NCBI RefSeq assembly: GCF_000284295.1
Contig: NC_017093.1
Span: 868,001 to 932,000 of the forward strand
Reading direction: 5' to 3'
DNA length: 64,000 nt
Source: Actinoplanes missouriensis 431
Lineage (GTDB): Bacteria; Actinomycetota; Actinomycetes; Mycobacteriales; Micromonosporaceae
Both the position numbers and the translations under genes were made by a program. Below, piece by piece: positions 33,867 to 43,208 of the stretch. The notes beneath the pieces were generated by a model, which did no database searches, was not told the origin of the DNA, and worked only from the letters and a program-made list of their open reading frames with translations. Position 1 is the first letter of the stretch. The number at the start of each line of letters is the position of its first letter.

Positions 33867-35720
33867 ATGAGGTCGTTCCTCGCAGCGACGGCCGGTGGTC
33901 TGCTGGCCGCCACCGCCCTCGTCGCATCCCCCGCGTCTCCCGCGCTCGCCGCCGGCGAGACCGTCAACGTCTACCTCACCACCACATCGGACAGCGGCGG
34001 CCGCACCGTGACCCGCGGCCTCCAGCAGCAGGCCGCGATCAATTTCGGCCCGGCCGGTGGCTCCGCCAACCAGACGATCACCGTGAACGAGGGCGTCACC
34101 TACCAGACCTTCGAGGGCGGTGGCGCGTCGATCACCGACACCACCGCGTACCTGATGCGTGGCGGCCCGATCAGCGCGGCCACCCGGGACGCCGTGATGA
34201 CCAAGCTGTTCAGCCCCACCGAGGGGATCGGTCTCTCGTTCGTCCGCAATCCGATCGGCGCCTCCGACCTGTCCCGGCCCGGCAACGTCTCGCTCGACGA
34301 CACCTGCTGCGACCTGAACGATTTCGGCGCCAACGGGTACGACACCGACGTCCGGCTGCTCACCCAGCAGGCCCGCCGGCTCAACCCGGCGCTACGGGTC
34401 AAGGGCGTCCCGTGGAGCGCGCCCGGCTGGATGAAGGACAACGGCCGGATGGACCAGATGGGCTGGCTGAAGTGGGAGCACTACCCGACGTACGCCCAGT
34501 ACTTGGTCAAGTACATCCAGAGCTACCAGGCCGCCGGTGTGCCGGTGAACTACATATCGGTGCAGAACGAGCCGAACTGCTGCCAGGCGTCCAACCCGGC
34601 GGCGATGAACTACCCGGGTATGAGCTGGAACCCGGCCGGCCTGGTCGAGTTCACCAAGAACTTCGTCTACCCGGCGTTCCGGGCAGCCGGGATCACCACG
34701 AAGGTGCTGATCCACGACTGGAACTACGGCGACTACGCGAACTTCGGGGCGGCCATCCTCGCCGACCCGGGCGTACGCAACGATCCGCTCTTCGGGGGCA
34801 TCGCCTGGCACGGGTACTTCGGTGACCCGGCGGTCGGCTCGCAGGTGCACGACACGTACCCGGCGGTCAGGCAGTTCAGCACCGAGCACTCCGGCGGCAC
34901 CTGGATCGCCAACCAGCACAACGAGGACCTCGCCGACATCGTCAGCTACGCCCGGAACTGGAGCGGCAGCCTGGTCAAGTGGAGCCTCGCGCTGAACCAG
35001 AACATGGGACCGCACAACGGCGGCTGCGGCACCTGCACCGGGCTGATCACCGTGCAGGAGGGCGGCAGCCGGGCCGGTCAGGTCGACTACACCGTCGAGT
35101 ACTACACGACCGGGCACCTCACGAAGTTCGTGAAGCCGGGCGCGGTCCGGATCGAGTCGAACAACACCGCGGTGCAGAACGTGGCCTGGCGCAACCCGGA
35201 CGGCTCCAAGGCGCTGATCGCGCACAACGGCGGGACGTCGGCGCAGTCGGTGCGGGTCAACTGGGCGAACCAGTCCTTCGTCTACACGCTTCCGGCCCGG
35301 ACCACCGCCACGTTCACCTGGGCGGGCGCCGGCGCCACGCAGAACGCGATCACCGGCCTGGCCGGCAAGTGCGTCGACGTCGCCGGCGCGGCGGCCGCCA
35401 ACGGGACCGCGATCCAGCTCTACACCTGCAACGGAACCGCCGCGCAGCAATGGACGCGCGCGTCCGACGGGACGCTGCGCTCGCTCGGCAAGTGCCTCGA
35501 CATCAGCGGCCCGAGCAGCTCGGACGGCACACCTGCGCACCTCTGGGACTGCCACAGCGGTTCGTCGCAGCAGTGGGCCTACGACACCGCGACCCAGCGG
35601 CTCACCAACGGATATTCCGGCAAATGTCTGGACGTCACAGGTAACAACTCCGCGGACGGGACACGTCTTCAGATCTGGACCTGCGGCGGTGGGGCCAACC
35701 AGAAATGGGTGCTCAAGTGA
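33867..35720 (+). CDS. Secreted GH30 glycosidase with C-terminal ricin-type (CBM13) domain
   Basis: A 617-residue extracellular enzyme. A signal peptide (cleavage near ASPALA-AGE, residue 29) is followed by the GH30 barrel with its side beta domain (residues about 45-490). The acid/base glutamate is in YISVQNEPN and the nucleophile glutamate in FSTEHSGG. EGGGASITDTTAYLM and SWSAPGWMK-like segments (VPWSAPGWMKDNGRM) are family hallmarks. Three QxW-type repeats at about 492-617 form a beta-trefoil CBM13 (CVDVAG, CLDISG, CLDVTG with QQW). Likely endo-beta-1,6-glucanase or glucosylceramidase-like activity; the exact subfamily is uncertain. A GGGAG site precedes the ATG. Confidence 0.93.
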   Translation: MRSFLAATAGGLLAATALVASPASPALAAGETVNVYLTTTSDSGGRTVTRGLQQQAAINFGPAGGSANQTITVNEGVTYQTFEGGGASITDTTAYLMRGGPISAATRDAVMTKLFSPTEGIGLSFVRNPIGASDLSRPGNVSLDDTCCDLNDFGANGYDTDVRLLTQQARRLNPALRVKGVPWSAPGWMKDNGRMDQMGWLKWEHYPTYAQYLVKYIQSYQAAGVPVNYISVQNEPNCCQASNPAAMNYPGMSWNPAGLVEFTKNFVYPAFRAAGITTKVLIHDWNYGDYANFGAAILADPGVRNDPLFGGIAWHGYFGDPAVGSQVHDTYPAVRQFSTEHSGGTWIANQHNEDLADIVSYARNWSGSLVKWSLALNQNMGPHNGGCGTCTGLITVQEGGSRAGQVDYTVEYYTTGHLTKFVKPGAVRIESNNTAVQNVAWRNPDGSKALIAHNGGTSAQSVRVNWANQSFVYTLPARTTATFTWAGAGATQNAITGLAGKCVDVAGAAAANGTAIQLYTCNGTAAQQWTRASDGTLRSLGKCLDISGPSSSDGTPAHLWDCHSGSSQQWAYDTATQRLTNGYSGKCLDVTGNNSADGTRLQIWTCGGGANQKWVLK

Positions 35721-35769
35721 GCGTCAGGCGTTTACTGTGGACCACCTCCGGCTGACTGAGTAGGGGCGG

Positions 35770-36855
35770 TCAGCCGACCACCTGCCGGAGGCGGGCCAAA
35801 AGCTCGCCTTCGGCAGCGTCGGACTCCGGGTCGTTCCAGAATCCCAGGGGTACGGTTCGCAGCTTGCGCCCGAGCGGATCCAGCAGATGACCGCCGAGCT
35901 TCATCACCCAGAGCGCCACCGCCCGGTCGGTGATCCGCAGCTCCGGCACCTGCACCGCCAGCCGAGCCTCGAACGCGGCGACCTCCTGCACCGACCGCAG
36001 CCAGACCACCAGGATCAGGTTCGCCGAGCCGGAGAGCGTGGCGCAGAACCGGGTCTCCCGCATCCCGCTCAGCTTGCTGACCACCCGCCCGGTGTCGCCG
36101 GCCGGGAGCGTGCACCAGATCGACACCGAGATCGGATATCCGGACACATAACGAGCGACTTCGCACCGGTACGCGAGAGAGCGTTCCGCATCGAGCCGGT
36201 CCAGCCGCCGGCGAACCGTCGTGGGGCTCAACCCGGTCCGCTCGGCGATCCGCACCGCCGGTTGCCGCGGGTCCTCGCTCAGCACCTGCATGAGGCGCAC
36301 GTCCTCGTCGCCGAGGACATGACCGGGCCGGACCGCCGTCGGCCGGCCCTCGACGAGTGACTGCCGTGCCCCGTCGCTGAGCCGGTCGAGCCGCCACCGG
36401 CTGCCCTCGATGTGCACGGTCAGCGCGATCTGGGTACGCGACGCGGCCACACCGGGAAGCATGCCGAGTCGCAGGCTCAGGTAGCGGCCGAGCTGCACGT
36501 GGTCCACGAAGGCGGCCTGGATCAGCAGGTCCCGTGCCCCGGTCACGTGTTCCAGGGTGACGATGTTGACGTCGTCGGCGAGCCCGGCGGCGACCTCGGG
36601 CAGCCGCCCGGCCACGCAGTCCACCTCGATCACCGCGAGCACCACGGACTGCAGCGCGAACTGGGCCGGCATGCAACTGATCCAGGCGTGCCCGGACCGG
36701 AAGAGCCGGTTCCACCGCCGGGCCGCGGTCGAGGCGTCCACGCCGAGCGCGGCGCCGATCCGCTGCCAGTCCGCGCGGGGCGCCAGTTGCAGGGCGGTCA
36801 GGAGTTGATAGTCCAGCTCGTCCAGGGTGAGCGTTTCCGGCGTCTCAGCGGTCAT
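35770..36855 (-). CDS. Lrp/AsnC family regulator, double-module type
   Basis: A 361-residue protein, about twice the usual Lrp length. It has two Lrp-type helix-turn-helix units (TLDELDYQLLTALQLAPRAD near residue 9 and EDVRLMQVLSEDPRQPAVRI near 182), each followed by a ligand/oligomer domain. It is divergent from an M20 amidohydrolase and an MFS transporter with a 58-bp gap, so it probably controls them in response to an amino acid or peptide. Confidence 0.9.
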   Translation of the reverse strand: MTAETPETLTLDELDYQLLTALQLAPRADWQRIGAALGVDASTAARRWNRLFRSGHAWISCMPAQFALQSVVLAVIEVDCVAGRLPEVAAGLADDVNIVTLEHVTGARDLLIQAAFVDHVQLGRYLSLRLGMLPGVAASRTQIALTVHIEGSRWRLDRLSDGARQSLVEGRPTAVRPGHVLGDEDVRLMQVLSEDPRQPAVRIAERTGLSPTTVRRRLDRLDAERSLAYRCEVARYVSGYPISVSIWCTLPAGDTGRVVSKLSGMRETRFCATLSGSANLILVVWLRSVQEVAAFEARLAVQVPELRITDRAVALWVMKLGGHLLDPLGRKLRTVPLGFWNDPESDAAEGELLARLRQVVG

Positions 36856-36913
36856 CGACGGCGGATCCCTGCAATTTCCGCGTCGCAGCGTTCATTCTGG
36901 TGACCATACCGGC

Positions 36914-38197
36914 ATGTTCACCTCCTCCGACGCGCTTCCCTACGCGGAACGTCTGATCGCGCTCCGCCAGGCGCTGCACCGCGAGCCTGAGCTGGGCCTC
37001 GACCTGCCGCTGACCCAGGCGAAGGTCCTTGCCGCCCTGGACGGCCTGCCCCTGGAGATCACCCGGGGCGCCGGCCTCACCTCGGTCACCGCGGTGCTGC
37101 GCGGCGGCCGCCCCGGCCCGGCCGTGCTGCTGCGCGGTGACATGGACGCCCTGCCGGTACAGGAGGAGAGCGGGGTCGGGTACGCCTCCGAGATCGCCGG
37201 AGTGATGCACGCCTGCGGCCATGACCTGCACACCGCCGGCCTGGTCGGGGCCGCACACCTGCTCGCGTCCCGCCGCGACGAGCTCGACGGTGACGTGGTG
37301 TTCATGTTCCAGCCGGGCGAGGAGGGTCAGCGCGGCGCCAAGATCATGATCGAGGAGGGGGTGCTGGACGCCGCCGGATCCCGTGTCGTCGCGGCGTACG
37401 CCCTGCACGTGGCGGCCACCGCCCTGCCGCTCGGCGTGTTCGCCACCCGCGCCGGAACCGTGCTGGCGGCCTCCGACTCGGTCACCGTCACGGTCACCGG
37501 CAAGGGGGGTCACGGCTCCTCGCCGCACCTGGCCGTCGACCCGGTGCCGGCGCTCTGCGAGATGGTCACCGCGCTGCAGACCATGGTGACCCGCACCGCC
37601 GACGCGTGGGACCCTGCGGTGCTCTCGGTCGGCTCGATCCACGCCGGCTCGGCGAACAACGTGATTCCGGAGAGCGGCACGTTCCAGGCGACGGTACGGA
37701 CGTTCTCGGCCGCCACCCACACCGCGATCCGGGCCGGGTTCGAACGCGTGGTCAGGGGCGTCGCGGACGCGCACGGCGTCCAGGTGGAGATCGACTACGA
37801 GGAGAACTACCCGGTCACCGTGAACGACGCGACCGAGGCCGACTTCGTGCACCGCACCGTGCGGGGCACCTTCGGTGCGCAGCGGATCTTCCTGGCGCCG
37901 AGGCCGCTCGCGGGTTCCGAGGACTTCTCCTTCGTACTCGACGAGGTGCCGGGGGCGTACCTGATGCTCGGCGCCGTGCCGCCGGGTACCGACCCGGCCT
38001 CCGCGCCGATGAACCACGCGCCGCAGGCGGTGTTCGACGACCGGGCCGTGCCGGAGGCAGCCGTGGCCCTCGCCTCGCTCGCCGCCGCCCGCCTGAAGCA
38101 AGCCGCCGGCCTGAAGCAAGCCGCCGGCCTGAAGCAGGCCGCCGCCGCGGGTCCGGAGCGGGCGGCCGCCGCGCGCCAGGAGCAGGCCGCCTCGTGA
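36914..38197 (+). CDS. M20D family amidohydrolase (N-acyl amino acid or hippurate hydrolase type)
   Basis: A 427-residue metal-dependent amidohydrolase. Motifs in order: LRQALHREPELG, LLRGDMDALPVQEESG, HACGHDLHTAGLVGAA (metal ligands), FQPGEEGQRGAKIMIEEG, GGHGSSPHLAVDP (lid domain) and LAGSEDFSF. It would release amino acids from N-acyl forms in the cytoplasm. ATG 36914 starts the family domain. The last 40 residues are low complexity, with three tandem LKQAAG units (18-bp DNA repeats from 38093 to 38146). The stop overlaps the MFS start. Confidence 0.93.
   Translation: MFTSSDALPYAERLIALRQALHREPELGLDLPLTQAKVLAALDGLPLEITRGAGLTSVTAVLRGGRPGPAVLLRGDMDALPVQEESGVGYASEIAGVMHACGHDLHTAGLVGAAHLLASRRDELDGDVVFMFQPGEEGQRGAKIMIEEGVLDAAGSRVVAAYALHVAATALPLGVFATRAGTVLAASDSVTVTVTGKGGHGSSPHLAVDPVPALCEMVTALQTMVTRTADAWDPAVLSVGSIHAGSANNVIPESGTFQATVRTFSAATHTAIRAGFERVVRGVADAHGVQVEIDYEENYPVTVNDATEADFVHRTVRGTFGAQRIFLAPRPLAGSEDFSFVLDEVPGAYLMLGAVPPGTDPASAPMNHAPQAVFDDRAVPEAAVALASLAAARLKQAAGLKQAAGLKQAAAAGPERAAAARQEQAAS
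38093..38146 (+). repeat. Three 18-bp tandem repeats at the end of the M20 gene
   Basis: Units at 38093, 38111 and 38129 (CTGAAGCAAGCCGCCGGC type) encode LKQAAG. The frame is kept, and this adds a helical tail of variable length. Confidence 0.8.
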
Positions 38198-39579
38198 CCG
38201 CCGTGCTGGACAAGCCGCAGAAGGTCTCCGCGGTCGTCGGCCTGCTGGTCCTCTTCGAGATCACCAGCGGGTTCATCCAGGGCGGGGTGGCACCGCTGCT
38301 GCCCGACCTCGGCGCCGAGATGAACATCTCGGACGCGAACCTGAACTGGGTGATCTCCGTCCAGCTGCTCGCCGCCGCGGTCTCGGTGCCGGCGTTCGGG
38401 CGGCTCGGCGACCTCTACGGCCACCGCCGCATGCTCCGCGTCGCGCTGGCGTGCGTGGCGGTCGGCAGCGTCCTGGTCGTGATCGCCCCCAACCTGACGG
38501 TCCTGCTCGCCGGCCGCGCCCTGCTCGGCCCCCTGGCCGCGCTGCTGCCACTGGAGATCGCCCTGGTCCGCGACCGCCTGCCGGTCGAGCTGGCCCGGCG
38601 CGCGATCGCCCGGCTGGTCGGCGCGCTGGCCCTCGGCGGCCTGCTCGGTGGCGTGATCACCGCCGGTCTCCACCAGGTGATCGGAGACGCCCGGCTGACC
38701 CTGCTGATCCCCGCGATCCTCGCGGTGATCTGCGTGCCGGTGTCGTTCCTCGCCGTGCCGGAGACCGCCAAGCTGGCCACCGGCAAGCTGGACCTGCCCG
38801 GCGTCGCGGTGCTCAGCGCCTCGATGGTGGCGCTGCTCTCCGGCATCTCGCTGCTCAGCTCCGCAGCCGTCACCGGCGCCGCGCTGGCGCTGGCCGGGCT
38901 CGCCGGTTTCGCCGGCTGGATCGTGCTGGAGCTGCGCACCGCGGAACCGCTCGTCGACCTGCGGGCGCTGGCCGGCCGGCACGTCGCGCCGTTCTTCCTC
39001 TGCTCGTTCGTCTTCGGCATCGTCTACTTCGGCAGCCAGGCCCCGGACTCCACGTTCCTGGCCGCCGATCGGGCCGACGCGGGGTACGGCTTCGGCTTCA
39101 CCGCGCTGCAGATCTCCCTGGTCGCCCTGCCCGCAGCGGTCGCCGCCGTGGTCGGCTCCAACCTGACGGCGGTGATCGCCGGCCGTTTCGGGTACCGCCC
39201 GACGCTGATCGCGGCATTCCTCACGATCGCCGTGACGTTCCTGGCCCAGGCGCTCTTCCACGACGAGCTGTGGCAGCTGCTGCTCTTCAAGGTGCCGGTC
39301 GGCCTGGCCGCGGGTGTGGCGCTCGGCGCGATGCCCACGGTGATCGCGGAGACCGCCGACGCGTCCCGCACCGGGATCACGACGGCGCTCTACAACAACG
39401 TCAAAACCCTGGGTGGCGCGGTCGCGGGCGCGGTGGTGGCGGCCATTCTGGCCGCGCTGGTGCAAAGCGGGGGTACGCCCACCGAGGGCGCCTATGTCGT
39501 GGTGTGGCTGATGTGCTCGGTGCTGTGCGTGGGCGCTGCCGCGGCGGCGGTGTTCGCCCGCCGCGTCGAGAGCGTCTGA
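38194..39579 (+). CDS. MFS transporter (drug:H+ antiporter-like)
   Basis: A 461-residue protein with 12-14 hydrophobic segments. FGRLGDLYGHRRML is the MFS loop 2-3 motif and GRALLGPLAALLPLEIALVRDRL resembles the EmrB/QacA subfamily. The GTG start overlaps the preceding stop (GTGA), so it is coupled to the M20 hydrolase and may move its substrate or product. Confidence 0.92.
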   Translation: MTAVLDKPQKVSAVVGLLVLFEITSGFIQGGVAPLLPDLGAEMNISDANLNWVISVQLLAAAVSVPAFGRLGDLYGHRRMLRVALACVAVGSVLVVIAPNLTVLLAGRALLGPLAALLPLEIALVRDRLPVELARRAIARLVGALALGGLLGGVITAGLHQVIGDARLTLLIPAILAVICVPVSFLAVPETAKLATGKLDLPGVAVLSASMVALLSGISLLSSAAVTGAALALAGLAGFAGWIVLELRTAEPLVDLRALAGRHVAPFFLCSFVFGIVYFGSQAPDSTFLAADRADAGYGFGFTALQISLVALPAAVAAVVGSNLTAVIAGRFGYRPTLIAAFLTIAVTFLAQALFHDELWQLLLFKVPVGLAAGVALGAMPTVIAETADASRTGITTALYNNVKTLGGAVAGAVVAAILAALVQSGGTPTEGAYVVVWLMCSVLCVGAAAAAVFARRVESV

Positions 39580-39586
39580 GTCCTCG

Positions 39587-40645
39587 TCAGGACTCGGAGG
39601 CCGGGGCGCTGCGCTGGGCCGGGATGAGGGTGGTCGGCTCGTCCTGGCCCGGCACCACGGCGGCCTTGTCCAGCCGGTGCGTCTCCTCGTCCTCCTTCGC
39701 GGGCTTCTCCACCGTCTCCACGGCCTTTTCCGTCGTCTTCTCGCCGGCTTTCTCGCCGGTCTTCTCCGCCGTCTTGTCCGCTGTCACCGGCACGGACTTG
39801 CCGGTCGCGGCGGGGAAGACCATGGTCCGGTCCTCGCTCGGCGCCGTCACGGTCGGCTTCGGGGAGGCGACCACGGCGGTCGCGTCAGTCGTGTCGGTCG
39901 GCTTCGGCGTGGCGACCATGGCGGTCGGCTTCGGCGTGGCGATCATGGCGGTCTTGTCGGTGTCGGTGATCGCGACGGTCTGGTCGGCGCTGCGCACCGC
40001 GACGGTCCGGTCGTTCGTCGGGAATGCCACGGTCCGGTCGGCGCCCGGCACCGCAACGGTCCGGTCAGCCGCCGGGACGGCGGGATCAGTGCCCGGCGCG
40101 GCGGCCGGGATCGCCACGGTGCGGTCGTCGGTGATCGGCCGGCCGGCCCGGATCACCGTCGTCTCGGCGATCGACAGCGGCGCGGTGGAGACGGTCGCCT
40201 TGCCCCGGAACCGGCCGATCTCACCGATGATCGGGAGGACCGGCGGTTCGTACCGTGCCCAGCGGCGGGCGCTCAGCGCGGTGCCGATCAGCGGGATCGC
40301 CAGGAGCGCCGCCAGGCCGTAACCGGGACGGCTCAGGTCGAAGCCCTCCTTGGACACCTCGGGGGACCACAGCGCCGCGTACGCCGCCGGCGAGTTCCAC
40401 GCCCAGATCGTGACGCCCAGGTAGGCCACGCCGGCCAGCACCGGCCCGGCCGGGGAGACCGGGGCGAACGTGAGGATCGCGTAGAGGATGCCGGCGAAGA
40501 GCACCAGCAGCAGGCCGCTGACCGACTCGGCGGCGAAGAAGTCGCGCCCGCGACTGCTCAGGTCGTCGGTGAAGCCGACACCGGCCAGGATCCAGATGGA
40601 CGGGGCCAGCACGAGTGCATACAGAATCGACCTGAGGTGGCGCAT
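39587..40645 (-). CDS. Membrane protein with repetitive D-R-T-V-A tail
   Basis: A 352-residue protein. Four hydrophobic segments lie in the first 125 residues (ILYALVLAPSIWILAGVGF onwards). The rest is a long hydrophilic region with repeated short units (DRTVAIP, DRTVAVP, DRTVAFP, DRTVAVR, DQTVAIT) and then KPTAMVATPKPT and Lys/Glu-rich stretches. I do not recognise a family beyond this architecture. ATG 40645 was chosen because the first membrane segment follows directly. It is convergent with the MFS gene, with only 7 bp between stops. Confidence 0.75.
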   Translation of the reverse strand: MRHLRSILYALVLAPSIWILAGVGFTDDLSSRGRDFFAAESVSGLLLVLFAGILYAILTFAPVSPAGPVLAGVAYLGVTIWAWNSPAAYAALWSPEVSKEGFDLSRPGYGLAALLAIPLIGTALSARRWARYEPPVLPIIGEIGRFRGKATVSTAPLSIAETTVIRAGRPITDDRTVAIPAAAPGTDPAVPAADRTVAVPGADRTVAFPTNDRTVAVRSADQTVAITDTDKTAMIATPKPTAMVATPKPTDTTDATAVVASPKPTVTAPSEDRTMVFPAATGKSVPVTADKTAEKTGEKAGEKTTEKAVETVEKPAKEDEETHRLDKAAVVPGQDEPTTLIPAQRSAPASES

Positions 40646-40704
40646 GATCCGGCACGCTACCCCGATCGGGCAAGCGCTCGCGAACGGCGTCGTACCGTAC
40701 CGGC

Positions 40705-41220
40705 ATGGAACAAGGACGCCCCACCGCACACTCGCGTGTCACCCTCAGCCGCATCATGTCCGCGATCGACGTGAACCTGTACGGCACGGTCCACGGCGGT
40801 GTGCTGATGAAGTTCGTGGATGACGTGGCGGGCGCGAGCGCGGCACGGCACAGCGGCGGCACAGCCGTCACCGCCGCGATCGACGAGATCGTCTTCCTGG
40901 AGCCGGTGCGGGTGGGTGACCTGGTTCACGCGTACGCCCAGGTGAACTGGGCCGGGTCGAGCTCGATGGAGGTCGGCGTGCGGGTCACGGCCGAGAGGTG
41001 GGACGCGGTGGAGCCGGCGCCGATCCCGGTGGCGACCGCCTACCTGGTGTTCGTCGGGATCGACGTGGCGGGCCGCCCGCGCCGGGTCCCGCCGGTGCTG
41101 CCCGGTGACGCCGAGGACCGCCGCCGGTTCCAGGAGGCGATGATCCGGCGCGACCACCGCCTGGCCCGCCGGACCGCCATCCAGAAGGCCCGCGCCGAGC
41201 ACGACGGCAGCGACGGTTAG
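40705..41220 (+). CDS. Acyl-CoA thioesterase (hotdog fold)
   Basis: A 171-residue hotdog protein of the YciA/BACH-like group: LSRIMSAIDVNLYGTVHGGVLMKFVDD, split near residue 15-40, carries the conserved N-x-x-G-T-V-H-G-G helix. This is followed by DEIVFLEPVRVGDLVHAYAQV. It hydrolyses acyl-CoA to free acid and CoA. It has no partner in an operon and precedes the acetoacetate-CoA ligase gene. Confidence 0.9.
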   Translation: MEQGRPTAHSRVTLSRIMSAIDVNLYGTVHGGVLMKFVDDVAGASAARHSGGTAVTAAIDEIVFLEPVRVGDLVHAYAQVNWAGSSSMEVGVRVTAERWDAVEPAPIPVATAYLVFVGIDVAGRPRRVPPVLPGDAEDRRRFQEAMIRRDHRLARRTAIQKARAEHDGSDG

Positions 41221-41270
41221 CGATCAACTCCGCGTCAGCGGCGGGCCTGCGGAGAGTTAGGGTGTGCCGC

Positions 41271-43208
41271 ATGACGGTGACGACGGACACAGTGTTGTGG
41301 GAGCCGCCGGCTGACATCCGGGAGACGTCCCGGATCGGCCGTTACCTGAGTTGGCTGGAGGCCGAGCGCGGGCTCGTCTTCGCCGATTACGCGGCGCTCT
41401 GGGAGTGGTCGGTCACCGACCTGACCGGGTTCTGGCAGTCGATCTGGGACTACTTCGAGGTGGTGGCCCACGATCCGCCGGAGGCCGTGCTCGGCGACAC
41501 GACGATGCCCGGTGCGCGCTGGTTTCCGGGCGCGACGCTGAACTATGCGGAGAACCTGCTGCGGATGCCCGGCCGGGCCGATGACGAGACGGTCGTCCAC
41601 GCGTACTCGCAGAGTCGTGAGCCGGTGCGACTGACCGCCCGGCAGTTGCGCGATCAGGTCCGCCGCGTCCGTGCCGGGCTGAAGGCCAGGGGTGTCGGCA
41701 AGGGTGACCGGGTCGCGGCCTATGCGCCGAACATCCCGGAGACCTACGTGCTGATGCTCGCGACCGCGAGTCTCGGCGCGATCTTCTCGTCCTGCGCGCC
41801 GGAGTTCGGCGCGCGCAGCGTGATCGACAGGTGGAGCCAGATCGAGCCGAGGGTGCTCGTCGCGACGGACGGCTACCGATACGGCGACAAGGCGATCAGC
41901 AGAGAGGCCGAGATATCCGAGATCGCGGAGGCCATCCCGTCGATCGAGCACGTGATCACCATCGGTTATCTCCACGCTGACGGCGGCGATTGGGACCAGC
42001 TCGACGGCGACGACGAGATGGCGTTCGAGCCGGTCCCGTTCGACCACCCGCTCTACGTCCTCTACAGCTCCGGCACCACCGGCCTGCCGAAACCGATCGT
42101 GCACGGGCACGGCGGCATCCTGCTGGAGCACCTGAAGACCCTCGCCCTGCACCACGACCTCGGCCCGGACGACCGCTTCTTCTGGTTCACCACGACCGGC
42201 TGGATGATGTGGAACTTCCTGGTCAGCGGCCCGCTGGTCGGCTCGTCCATCGTGCTGTTCGACGGCAACCCCGGCTGGCCGGACCTCACCGCGCTCTGGG
42301 ACCTGGTGGACACCGCGGGGATCACCTACTTCGGCACCTCGGCACCGTTCCTGATGGCCTGCCGCAAGGCCGGGCTGACCCCGCGCAAGCGGCTCAAGGG
42401 CGTCGGCTCGACCGGCGCGCCGCTGCCCGCCGAGGGTTTCGCCTGGGTCTACGAGGCGGTCGGCAGCGACCTGCAGCTGCTCTCGCTCTCCGGCGGCACC
42501 GACGTGTGCACCGGGTTCGTCGGGGGAGCGCCGCTGCTGCCGGTCCGGGCCGGGGTGATCGCCGGGCGGATCCTCGGCGCCCGGGTGGAGGCCTATGACG
42601 CGAGCGGCAAGCCGGTCATCGGCGAGCTGGGCGAACTCGTGATCACCGCGCCGATGCCGAGCATGCCCGTCGGGTTCTGGGGCGACACCGACGGCTCGCG
42701 GTACCGGGAGGCCTATTTCGACGTGTTCCCGGGCGTCTGGCGGCACGGTGACTGGATCACCATCGCCGAGGACGGCTCCTGCGTGATCACCGGCCGGTCG
42801 GACGCGACGCTGAACCGGGGCGGGGTGCGGCTGGGCACCGCGGAGTTCTACTCGGTGGTGGAGAGCCTGCCCGAGGTGGTCGACTCGCTGGTCGTGCACC
42901 TGGACAAGCCGGACGACCCGAACGGCGAGCTGCTGCTCTTCGTGGTGCTCACCGAGGGGACCGAGCTCGACGACGCCCTGCGCGGCCGGATCGCGCGAGA
43001 GCTGCGTGCCGCGCTCTCGCCCCGGCACGTCCCCGACGCCGCCTATCAGGTACGGGCATTGCCGCACACCCTGTCCGGAAAGAAGCTGGAGGTGCCGGTG
43101 AAGCGGATCCTCACCGGCACCCCGGTCGAGTCGGCGGCGGCCAAGGGCGCCCTCGCCAATCCCGAGTCGCTGACCGCGTTCGCCGACCTGGCCGCTAAGC
43201 GAGAGTGA
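41271..43208 (+). CDS. Acetoacetate-CoA ligase
   Basis: A 645-residue adenylate-forming enzyme. The opening VLWEPPADIRETSRIGRYLSW and the AMP-binding core YSSGTTGLPKPIVHGHGGIL (near residue 265), WMMWNFLVSGPL, STGAPLPAEGF and a C-terminal TLSGKKLEVPVKRIL lysine motif identify the acetoacetyl-CoA synthetase subgroup. It makes acetoacetyl-CoA from acetoacetate, ATP and CoA in the cytoplasm. ATG 41271 was preferred over an ORF extension of three codons. The 3' end overlaps the convergent TIGR03089 gene by 14 bp. Confidence 0.94.
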   Translation: MTVTTDTVLWEPPADIRETSRIGRYLSWLEAERGLVFADYAALWEWSVTDLTGFWQSIWDYFEVVAHDPPEAVLGDTTMPGARWFPGATLNYAENLLRMPGRADDETVVHAYSQSREPVRLTARQLRDQVRRVRAGLKARGVGKGDRVAAYAPNIPETYVLMLATASLGAIFSSCAPEFGARSVIDRWSQIEPRVLVATDGYRYGDKAISREAEISEIAEAIPSIEHVITIGYLHADGGDWDQLDGDDEMAFEPVPFDHPLYVLYSSGTTGLPKPIVHGHGGILLEHLKTLALHHDLGPDDRFFWFTTTGWMMWNFLVSGPLVGSSIVLFDGNPGWPDLTALWDLVDTAGITYFGTSAPFLMACRKAGLTPRKRLKGVGSTGAPLPAEGFAWVYEAVGSDLQLLSLSGGTDVCTGFVGGAPLLPVRAGVIAGRILGARVEAYDASGKPVIGELGELVITAPMPSMPVGFWGDTDGSRYREAYFDVFPGVWRHGDWITIAEDGSCVITGRSDATLNRGGVRLGTAEFYSVVESLPEVVDSLVVHLDKPDDPNGELLLFVVLTEGTELDDALRGRIARELRAALSPRHVPDAAYQVRALPHTLSGKKLEVPVKRILTGTPVESAAAKGALANPESLTAFADLAAKRE

